Shown in pieces: positions 35,141 through 42,008 of a stretch of 42,008 bases of DNA (position 1 is its first letter; each line of letters starts with the position of its first letter). The DNA is taken from NCBI GenBank assembly GCA_964595355.1, contig CAZQQD010000015.1, positions 1 to 42,008 of the forward strand, written 5' to 3'. The position numbers were made by a program, and so were the translations under genes. Below the pieces are notes generated by a model. The model had not been told where the DNA came from. It searched no databases and worked only from the letters and a program-made list of their open reading frames with translations. The DNA is from JAKAGZ01 sp964595355. GTDB lineage: Bacteria; Bacteroidota; Ignavibacteria; Ignavibacteriales; Ignavibacteriaceae.

Positions 35141-38100
35141 TTGAAATTCATTCTTAGAAATCTACCTGTAATAATTATTTCAACAATAGTGTTACTGAAT
35201 ACGGTTTCTGCACAGGAGAAATATTACACTGAAACAGTTTCGGATACTATAGCAGTCCGGCTGGATAATAGTTACAAAATTTCTGCATTATCAATTATCC
35301 CGTTTTCTGAAACAATTTACCTCAAAAACAAAGCCTTGAATAAAAATGATTATACAATTTCATATTCAACAGGAGAATTTTCATTAAATAAAGATCTGAA
35401 ATATTCTGCACTGGATACTTTAATTATTAATTATCAAACATTCAGGCTTTCGTTAAAAAAAGAATACAAAAGAAGAAGTCTTGTTTATAAATATGATGAA
35501 ACTTCTAAGGATACAATCAAAGTAATTAAAAGTGAATCACAGGGCTTGACCGCTGAATCAATTTTTGGAAGAGGCATTGAGAGAAGTGGTACGTTGGTCC
35601 GCGGTTTTACAATAGGCACCAACAAAGATTTATCCCTCAACAGCGGATTCAGGCTTCAGCTTTCCGGAAGATTATCAGACGAAATTGAATTGGTTGCTGC
35701 TCTCACAGATGAAAATACTCCTATTCAACCTGAAGGCAATACTGAAAGACTGGATGAACTCGATAAAGTTTTTATTCAGATAAAACATCCGAGAGCAACC
35801 GGAACATTTGGAGATTATCAACTTGATAAAAGATATGGCGAGTTTGGTGTAATTAATAGAAAATTGCAGGGATTGCTCGGCGAATACAATTATGGAAATG
35901 AAAGCGCATATTTTTCAATTGCAAGTTCTACAGGGAAATTCACGACAAATAAATTTACAGGACAGGATGGTGTGCAGGGACCGTACAGGCTCTCAGGAAT
36001 CAATAACGAACCTGATATAATTGTTATTGCCGGAACAGAAAAAATTTATGTAGACGGAATTGAAATGAAAAGGGGTGAAAGGAATGATTACGTAATAGAT
36101 TATTCCAATGCAGAAATAACCTTTACTCCTAATCGATTGATAACTTCAGCCAGCAGAATCTCAGTCGATTTTGAATATACTGACAGAAGATTTGCCAGAA
36201 ATTTTCTTGGAGCAGGAGTAGGGACAAAAATATTCAATGATAAGCTGGGTATAAAAATTCAGTTTCTGCAGGAAGGTGACGATGAGAATGCACCCATTGA
36301 TATTTCGCTTTCTGATTCTGATAAGACTATTTTAAGAAATGCCGGCGATAACAGGAATAAAGCTACAAAAACAGGCGTAAGTCTTGCACTTCCTGATTCT
36401 CTCGGAAATATTCATGGCGTTTATCAGAAAATTGATACACTTATTAATTCACAGGCCTACTCGTATTACAAATATAACCCCGGTGACTCATCAGCTATTT
36501 ATAATGTTTCTTTCAGTTATGTTGGACAGGGATTTGGCGATTATCAGAAACAAAGTTTGGGCAATTATTTGTGGGTGGGCATTAACCAGGGAAGTTATGC
36601 ACCGGTTATTTATTTACCAATGCCTGAATCAAAACAATTTGGAAATATCGTTCTCGATTTTCATCCAAGGGATGACATTTTAATAAGCCTTGAACTTGCC
36701 GGAAGTAATTGGAACAGGAATAAATTTTCTACTCTCGATAATAAAGACAATTATGGAGCTGCAACAAATGTACTTATCAAGGTTGATTCGCAAAAAATAG
36801 CTCTCGGGAATCTAAACCTCGGCAAGGCAGGATTATCTTACCAGGATAGGTACATACAAAGCAGATTTAGTTCGCTAGATCGTTTCAATGCAGTGGAATT
36901 TACCAGATATTACAATATTACCGATTCATCGCAAAATGCAGATGAACATCTTCGAAAATTAGATTTGAATTATTCACCTGTTAATGAATTAAACATAAAC
37001 TCCTCATTTGGATTTTTGAAGAGAGGTAATAAGTTTAAATCCGACAGGTATAATAATACACTTCTCCTTAGCAATGGTAAAAATTATCGATTTGAATATA
37101 ATTTTGATTATGTAAGTAGCAGGGATATCTCATTAAATAGCAATTGGCTTCGCCAAACGGGGTCGGGTTATTATCTTCTTGGAAACTTTAAACCGGGATT
37201 TGAATTCCTTGCTGAAAATAAAAAGGATATTTACAGCTCGGATGATTCATTGCTGTCTACAAGTTTAAAATATTTTGAAGTTGACCCTTTTATTACATTG
37301 GTTGGAGTTAGAAGTTTCGACCTATCCTTAAAATATTCATTAAGGAACGATTATCTTCCGTTAAACGGGAATATGCGAAAAGAATCACGTTCGACCGGAG
37401 CTTCTCTGGAAATGACATATAATGGTAATAGCGGAATAAATGAAAATCTGAACATTACAGTACGTAATAAAAAATACACTGAAGCATTCAAAAAAATTGG
37501 AAATCTTGATAACCAGACTATACTGGTTCGTTCAAGGACAAATTTAAGATTGTGGGATCCTGTACTTGCTGGAAACATTTATTATGAAGTTGCGACACAA
37601 AAATCGGCAAAATTGCAGAAAGTTTTTTTACTTGTTGAAAAAGGAACTGGAAATTATAAATATCTTGGAGATCTGAATCATAATGGAATCGCAGATGAAA
37701 ATGAATTTGAGCCCACGCTTTATGATGGAGATTATATTTTGATTACTGTACCCACTGAAGAACTATTCCCTGTAATAAATTTAAAAACCAGTACAAACTG
37801 GCGTATAAATTATGCGGAAATTTTTGATAAAGATTCTTTTCTAGGAAAATTATTTAATCCATTAACTACAGAAACATTCTGGCGTGTTGAGGAAAATACG
37901 AGGGAAGAGGATTATAAAAAAATATATTTGCTGCAATTTTCAGCTTTCCAAAATGAGAGTAAAACAATCAGTGGCTCAAATTATATTCAGCAGGATTTTT
38001 ATCTCTTTGAAAATAATCAGGATTTTTCATTGCGTTTCAGATTTGCACAAACAAAGAGTTTAAATCAATATAATGATGGACCTGTGAGAGCATATATTCG

Positions 38101-38623
38101 CGAAAGAAGTATTAGATTAAGGACAAGGCTTGTACCTGAAATAAGTAACCAGACAGACTTTGTAAATAAAAATGATAATCTTGTAGCGAGTCAACTATCG
38201 GTTTCAAATAGTCAAAGGAAAATAATCAGTAATTCAATAAATACTGATTTTTCCTACAGGCCTGAAAATAATATTGAATTTGGTTTTGCCATAAAAGTCG
38301 GTAGGAGTACTGATTATTTTCCGGCTGTACCAACTGTTATTGACCTGAATTCAGAATCTGTAAGATTGAATTTATCATTTGCAGGAACAGGCAGGCTTAG
38401 AGTGGAAATTGATAGAACAGAATTAAACGGAAATGAAAATAATAATTTTCTTCCGTTTGAATTAACGCAGGGAAATTTAGTCGGAAAAAATTACCTTTGG
38501 AACCTTAATTTTGATTATCGGATAGGAGCTAATTTGCAATCAACAGTTAGTTACCAGGGAAGATGGCAGGGAGCTGGGAAGGTGATTCATACTTTAAGAG
38601 CCGAATTCAGAGCTTATTTTTAA
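35141..38623 (+). CDS. Large outer-membrane beta-strand-rich protein (1160 aa), function unknown
   Basis: The TTG start directly precedes a signal peptide (KFILRNLPVIIISTIVLLN, cleavage near VSAQ). No Shine-Dalgarno sequence is visible. The N-terminal 130 residues include immunoglobulin-like strand motifs. The segment YVDGIEMKRGERNDYVIDY with the following EITFTPNRLITS is a repeat type also seen in SprA and other Bacteroidota surface proteins. From about residue 160 to the end the pattern is one of long amphipathic strands (FRLQLSGRLSDEIELVAAL, LRFRFAQTKSLNQ), and the protein ends in Phe (EFRAYF), as expected for a barrel inserted by the BAM machinery. I infer a large outer-membrane barrel of unknown role. 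It could be a SprA-like translocon relative, but it is much shorter. Confidence 0.82.
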   Translation: MKFILRNLPVIIISTIVLLNTVSAQEKYYTETVSDTIAVRLDNSYKISALSIIPFSETIYLKNKALNKNDYTISYSTGEFSLNKDLKYSALDTLIINYQTFRLSLKKEYKRRSLVYKYDETSKDTIKVIKSESQGLTAESIFGRGIERSGTLVRGFTIGTNKDLSLNSGFRLQLSGRLSDEIELVAALTDENTPIQPEGNTERLDELDKVFIQIKHPRATGTFGDYQLDKRYGEFGVINRKLQGLLGEYNYGNESAYFSIASSTGKFTTNKFTGQDGVQGPYRLSGINNEPDIIVIAGTEKIYVDGIEMKRGERNDYVIDYSNAEITFTPNRLITSASRISVDFEYTDRRFARNFLGAGVGTKIFNDKLGIKIQFLQEGDDENAPIDISLSDSDKTILRNAGDNRNKATKTGVSLALPDSLGNIHGVYQKIDTLINSQAYSYYKYNPGDSSAIYNVSFSYVGQGFGDYQKQSLGNYLWVGINQGSYAPVIYLPMPESKQFGNIVLDFHPRDDILISLELAGSNWNRNKFSTLDNKDNYGAATNVLIKVDSQKIALGNLNLGKAGLSYQDRYIQSRFSSLDRFNAVEFTRYYNITDSSQNADEHLRKLDLNYSPVNELNINSSFGFLKRGNKFKSDRYNNTLLLSNGKNYRFEYNFDYVSSRDISLNSNWLRQTGSGYYLLGNFKPGFEFLAENKKDIYSSDDSLLSTSLKYFEVDPFITLVGVRSFDLSLKYSLRNDYLPLNGNMRKESRSTGASLEMTYNGNSGINENLNITVRNKKYTEAFKKIGNLDNQTILVRSRTNLRLWDPVLAGNIYYEVATQKSAKLQKVFLLVEKGTGNYKYLGDLNHNGIADENEFEPTLYDGDYILITVPTEELFPVINLKTSTNWRINYAEIFDKDSFLGKLFNPLTTETFWRVEENTREEDYKKIYLLQFSAFQNESKTISGSNYIQQDFYLFENNQDFSLRFRFAQTKSLNQYNDGPVRAYIRERSIRLRTRLVPEISNQTDFVNKNDNLVASQLSVSNSQRKIISNSINTDFSYRPENNIEFGFAIKVGRSTDYFPAVPTVIDLNSESVRLNLSFAGTGRLRVEIDRTELNGNENNNFLPFELTQGNLVGKNYLWNLNFDYRIGANLQSTVSYQGRWQGAGKVIHTLRAEFRAYF

Positions 38624-38640
38624 TTTATGCTGAGGTGATT

Positions 38641-39102
38641 ATGCAAATTATATCAGGCTTAATCGAAGCTCATCTTTTTCGCAAATCTGAAAGCGGGATA
38701 GAATTCCTTTTATTAAAGAGAGCTGAAAAATCTATTTATCCCGGATTGTGGCAGATGGTTACAGGCAAGATTAAAGAGAATGAGCCTGCCTACAAAGCTG
38801 CTCTACGTGAAATAAAAGAGGAAACCAATATAATCCCGGAAAAATTCTGGGTTGTCCCTAATGTCAATTCATTTTATAACCAGGTAAATGATACCATTAC
38901 TTATCTGCCCGTCTTTGCGTGCAGGATATCAACTGGATCAAATGTTAAAATAAGCAGCGAGCATTGTGAATACAGATGGGTTAAACCTGAAGTTGCAAAA
39001 AAGATGTTGGCTTGGCCGGGTCAAAAAAAATCAGTTGATATTATTACTAAATATTTTTCTAAAGAAAATAGTCTCTTAAAATTCATCGAAATTATGCTTT
39101 AG
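38641..39102 (+). CDS. Nudix hydrolase
   Basis: Cleaves a nucleoside diphosphate linked to another moiety, for example an (oxidised) nucleotide. The Nudix box is complete: G-K-I-K-E-N-E-P, then REIKEETNI, fitting G-x5-E-x7-RE-x2-EE-x-[GN]-hydrophobic. I start at ATG 38641 because GAGGTG lies three bases upstream and the protein then begins at the first strand of the fold (MQIISGLIEAHLF). A longer frame from 38563 would overlap the preceding gene's coding end. The result is 153 residues, a normal single-domain length, close to the dATP pyrophosphohydrolase (NudB-like) group. The gene begins 17 bases after the outer-membrane protein stop. Confidence 0.9.
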   Translation: MQIISGLIEAHLFRKSESGIEFLLLKRAEKSIYPGLWQMVTGKIKENEPAYKAALREIKEETNIIPEKFWVVPNVNSFYNQVNDTITYLPVFACRISTGSNVKISSEHCEYRWVKPEVAKKMLAWPGQKKSVDIITKYFSKENSLLKFIEIML

Positions 39103-39156
39103 TTTTCATTTTAGTTATTTTTATAAATTAAAATTATCGAACATAGGGAGAATATT

Positions 39157-40068
39157 TTGGGATTACTCGTAGTTGGTTCACTCGGATTAGACACTGTTAT
39201 AACTCCATTTGATAAAGTGGAAAATGCGCTTGGAGGTTCAGCAGTTTATATTTCACTTGCTTCAAGTTATTTCTCCGGGCCTGTTTATATAGTTGGAGTA
39301 ATCGGTGACGATTTTCCCAAACCTTATATGAAAATGCTGGAAGAGCATAACATAGATCTTGAAGGACTTCAGATAGTTGAAGGAGGGAAAACTTTCAGGT
39401 GGTCAGGCAAGTATCATTATGACCTGAATGAAAGGGACACACTTCTTACTGAATTGAATGTGTTTAAGGATTTTGACCCGGTAATTCCCGAGAGATTCAG
39501 GAAATCAAGATTTGTTTGTCTAGGTAATATTGATCCTGTACTTCAAATAAGAGTTTTAGATCAAATGCAGGATCCCCAATTTATTGTGTGTGATACGATG
39601 AATTATTGGATAGAGGGAAAACATGATGATTTATTAAAACTTTTAAAACGCGTGAACGTTTTAATTATTAATGACTCTGAGGCTAGACTACTTGCTAATG
39701 AACCTAACCTGATAAAAGCAGCAAAACATATACGTGGATTAGGTCCTGAATTTTTAATAATAAAAAAAGGTGAACACGGTGCTTTACTTTTTGCAGAAGA
39801 TACGATTTTTTCAGCGCCCGCTTATCCACTTGAAATGATTTACGATCCAACAGGGGCGGGGGACACTTTTGCGGGAGGATTTGTTGGATATCTTCATAAA
39901 TCGCAGGATTTGAGTGCAGAAAATATGAAGAAAGCAGTTGTTTACGGATCAGCACTTGCTTCTTTTTGTGTCGAAAAATTTAGCACTCAGGCATTAGAAG
40001 AATTAGACTATCTTCGTGTTCAAGACAGGTACAGAGAATTCCTGAACCTTTCAAAATTTGATGTTTAA
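39157..40068 (+). CDS. PfkB-family carbohydrate/nucleoside kinase
   Basis: ATP-dependent sugar or nucleoside kinase of the ribokinase fold. The N-terminal substrate motif is NALGGSAVYISLASS and the C-terminal anion-hole and catalytic-base motif is DPTGAGDTFAGGF. The conserved NDSEARLLANE and IIKKGEHGALL segments match the family. The start is TTG 39157, supported by AGGGAG (39145-39150) six bases upstream and by the standard beginning GLLVVGSLGLD. The 303-residue length is typical. The substrate is uncertain. Position next to mtnA makes a ribose- or nucleoside-related substrate attractive but unproven. Confidence 0.9.
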   Translation: MGLLVVGSLGLDTVITPFDKVENALGGSAVYISLASSYFSGPVYIVGVIGDDFPKPYMKMLEEHNIDLEGLQIVEGGKTFRWSGKYHYDLNERDTLLTELNVFKDFDPVIPERFRKSRFVCLGNIDPVLQIRVLDQMQDPQFIVCDTMNYWIEGKHDDLLKLLKRVNVLIINDSEARLLANEPNLIKAAKHIRGLGPEFLIIKKGEHGALLFAEDTIFSAPAYPLEMIYDPTGAGDTFAGGFVGYLHKSQDLSAENMKKAVVYGSALASFCVEKFSTQALEELDYLRVQDRYREFLNLSKFDV

Positions 40069-40135
40069 AACCAACACTTTTTAAATTACTAAAATGGCCC
40101 TGACAAATTTGTTCGTCAAATCTTGCTGGTGATAC

Positions 40136-41155
40136 ATGATTAAAAAAGAATATTTTTCAGTTAAGTTTGCTGATGATAAGTTAATTTTTATCGACCAGAC
40201 TAAGCTTCCCTTTGAAGAAGATTATGTCGAAACAGATGATTACGAAAGGATAGCAGAAGCAATTGAAAGACTGGAAATAAGAGGGGCTCCTCTTATTGGA
40301 ATTGCTGCTGCATACGGGTTGTCGCTGGCTGTTAAAAATTCTAATAGCAAAAATTTAGAAGAAATATTTCAAAAAGCTTACCAGAGATTACATAAAACAC
40401 GTCCAACTGCCGTAAACTTATTCTTTGCACTAAATGAAATCAAGCAAGTTTATGATCAAAATAAAAATAATCACGAGAAGCTATATTCACTTTTATTGAA
40501 GAGAGCAAAAGAGATACATCTGGATGATATTGAAAAATGCAGAAAAATTGGCGAAAACGGACTAAAAATATTCAAGAAAAAATCCAGGATACTTACACAT
40601 TGCAATACTGGCAAACTTGCGACAGGCGGAGACGGAACAGCTTTCAATGTCATAAAAAAAGGTTTTGAGAATGATCTTGTGGAATTTGTTTATGCCGATG
40701 AAACAAGACCGCTGTTGCAGGGTTCAAGATTAACAGCATTCGAACTCGAACATTGTGGGATACCATTTGCAATTCAAACAGATTCGATGGCAGCATCTAT
40801 AATTAAAAGTGGCAAAGTTGATTTTGTTATTGTAGGTGCTGATAGAATTGCTCTGAATGGAGATACAGCTAATAAAATAGGCACTTTAAGTCTCGCAATA
40901 CTTTGTGGATATTTTGATATCCCTTTTTATATTGCTGCTCCAACTACCACTATAGACCGAACACTTGTTAGCGGTGATGATATAAAGATAGAAGAACGTG
41001 GCAAAGAAGAAATCCTAAAAATTAATGGCATCCCGATTGCATCTATAAATTATGAAACATATTCACCTGCTTTCGACGTTACTCCTTCTCATCTTATAAC
41101 AGGTATAATTACCGAAGAAACTATTTATACTTTCCCGTATAATTTTATTAAATGA
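40136..41155 (+). CDS. mtnA: S-methyl-5-thioribose-1-phosphate isomerase
   Basis: Converts methylthioribose-1-phosphate to methylthioribulose-1-phosphate in the methionine salvage pathway. Diagnostic segments are RGAPLIGIAAAYGL, THCNTGKLATGGDGTAFN with catalytic Cys156, and VGADRIALNGDTANKIGT with catalytic Asp236. It also has SGDDIKIEERGKEE and a conserved AFDVTPSHLITGIITE near the C-terminus. The length is 339 residues. The related eIF2B alpha subunits lack the catalytic Cys/Asp pair seen here. The stop overlaps the recO start by four bases (ATGA at 41152-41155), so translation of the two is coupled. Confidence 0.95.
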   Translation: MIKKEYFSVKFADDKLIFIDQTKLPFEEDYVETDDYERIAEAIERLEIRGAPLIGIAAAYGLSLAVKNSNSKNLEEIFQKAYQRLHKTRPTAVNLFFALNEIKQVYDQNKNNHEKLYSLLLKRAKEIHLDDIEKCRKIGENGLKIFKKKSRILTHCNTGKLATGGDGTAFNVIKKGFENDLVEFVYADETRPLLQGSRLTAFELEHCGIPFAIQTDSMAASIIKSGKVDFVIVGADRIALNGDTANKIGTLSLAILCGYFDIPFYIAAPTTTIDRTLVSGDDIKIEERGKEEILKINGIPIASINYETYSPAFDVTPSHLITGIITEETIYTFPYNFIK

Positions 41156-41895
41156 GTGAAATATTAAAAACTGAAGCGGTTGTATTAAGTAAATTGAACT
41201 ATGGTGATACCAGCCTGATTATCTCTCTTTTTACTAAGGAGCTAGGAAGAATATCTGCAATATTAAAAGGAGCAAGGAGCCCAAAATCTAAAATCGGTAT
41301 GAAGGTAGATCCCCTTAATTATATAGAAGTGGTATTTTATATTAAGGGTACACGAGACCTTCAGATAATTAGTTCGGCAGATTTAATAGAACATTATTCG
41401 GGGATAAAAGAAGATCTTGAAAAACTCAAGTATGCACACTCAGTAATTGAGCTGGTAAAGAACCTTACTCCTGAACACGAACAAAATATACGGTTGTTTA
41501 ATGGAGTAGTAAGAATATTATCTCTTTTGGAATCTTCAAGTGAACTCCCTAACCTAACCTTTGCCAGATTTTTTCTGTTTTTCCTGCACGAAATTGGCTA
41601 TGAAGTTCAGCTTGAAAAATGTGTGTCCTGTGGACGTACTGACCTTGAAGGGATGCAGCTCTCTTATAATTTTAATAGCGGACTTTTATGTGAGCAGTGC
41701 AGAGCCGAATATCTTGAATCTTTTGTCATAAATCTGGAACTTTTCAGTTGTTTAAAAGGTCTAAAAACCAATAAAAAGCCTATAGAAAATGCAAATTCTC
41801 AGGTTATTGACAGGGCTATTATATTTATGGAAAAGTATATGATGTATCATCTGTCGGATTTTAAAGGAATTCAATCCTTAAAATTATTTAAGTAA
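41152..41895 (+). CDS. recO: DNA repair protein RecO
   Basis: Helps load RecA on SSB-coated single-stranded DNA in the RecFOR pathway. The N-terminal OB-fold begins EAVVLSKLNYGDTSLIISLFTKELGR and contains the ILKGARSPKSK segment. A C-terminal zinc-binding element has Cys pairs in KCVSCGR and LCEQCRAEY. The 247 residues are the usual length. It starts within the mtnA stop codon region and has no separate ribosome binding site visible. The next gene begins 63 bases later behind its own TATAAT-like element. Confidence 0.93.
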   Translation: MSEILKTEAVVLSKLNYGDTSLIISLFTKELGRISAILKGARSPKSKIGMKVDPLNYIEVVFYIKGTRDLQIISSADLIEHYSGIKEDLEKLKYAHSVIELVKNLTPEHEQNIRLFNGVVRILSLLESSSELPNLTFARFFLFFLHEIGYEVQLEKCVSCGRTDLEGMQLSYNFNSGLLCEQCRAEYLESFVINLELFSCLKGLKTNKKPIENANSQVIDRAIIFMEKYMMYHLSDFKGIQSLKLFK

Positions 41896-41924
41896 AAAGA
41901 CTGTACGTTAATTAAAAATAGTGT

Positions 41925-41930
41925 TATAAT
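41925..41930 (+). promoter_or_regulatory. Candidate -10 element before the last gene
   Basis: A perfect TATAAT lies 28 bases before the ATG at 41959. The expected -35 region (about 41902-41907, TGTACG) is poor, so this is a weak promoter candidate. Confidence 0.3.
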
Positions 41931-41958
41931 TGGTAATAATATTAAGAGAGGACTAACT

Positions 41959-42008
41959 ATGAATTCGAAAAGATTAATAGGCGCATTTGCACTTATCGTT
42001 GTTGGTAT
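41959..42008 (+). CDS. Start of an exported or membrane protein, cut by the window end
   Basis: Only the first 16 complete codons are present: MNSKRLIGAFALIVVG. GAGAGGA (41946-41952) lies six bases before the ATG. The lysine/arginine-bearing start followed by an apolar run looks like a signal peptide or anchor. DegP/HtrA-type serine proteases of this bacterial group often begin in a similar way, but that identification is a guess from 16 residues. Confidence 0.6.
   Translation, partial: MNSKRLIGAFALIVVG

Noticed and set aside
38563..38640. Upstream ATG start for the Nudix hydrolase
   Set aside because: It lies inside the end of the preceding gene, and the frame before ATG 38641 does not resemble the Nudix fold; a GAGGTG site supports 38641.

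Overview
The window is AT-rich chromosomal DNA. It most likely comes from a member of the Ignavibacteria (Bacteroidota/Chlorobiota group). The main clue is the first gene, a secreted protein ending in a type IX secretion (T9SS) sorting domain that begins with an NPFNPST-type motif, as is common in that class. Other supporting signs are a MurA of the CAWGPRP type, large outer-membrane barrel-like proteins and frequent TTG start codons. This is an inference from protein style; no rRNA is present.

Layout. Positions 1-8.1 kb hold a T9SS cargo protein, an alpha-glucan phosphorylase, an unrecognised charged protein and, on the minus strand, a VWA-domain protein followed by a MoxR/Mg-chelatase-like AAA+ ATPase. 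Positions 8.2-10.4 kb are a minus-strand unit reading tRNA-Leu(UAG), tig, clpP and a hairpin terminator. Positions 10.7-18 kb (plus strand) hold a PP2C phosphatase, a Ser/Thr kinase with a seven-bladed Ycf48-like propeller outside the membrane, murA, a membrane protein with a HExxH protease-like motif and TPR-like tail, and an AI-2E-family permease. A CCA-adding enzyme follows at 18.1-19.5 kb.

Positions 19.8-28.5 kb are a MacAB-TolC-like export locus. It encodes a TolC-type channel, a periplasmic adaptor, one ABC ATPase and four consecutive FtsX/MacB-type permeases. A terminator splits the permeases into pairs. A gap with a small restriction-modification methylase relic and a strong hairpin follows. 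Next, on the minus strand, come a small envelope protein, a stand-alone receiver with a five-PAS histidine kinase, and a YgiT-zinc-finger/DUF4258 pair that looks like a toxin-antitoxin module. Positions 35.1-42 kb (plus strand) hold a 1160-residue outer-membrane protein, a Nudix hydrolase, a PfkB kinase, mtnA, recO and the first codons of a further exported protein.

Most of the window is housekeeping or envelope biology. The less ordinary parts are the phosphatase/propeller-kinase pair beside murA, the four-permease export array, the membrane metallopeptidase-like protein and the DUF4258/YgiT pair. I saw no CRISPR array, intact insertion sequence or prophage.
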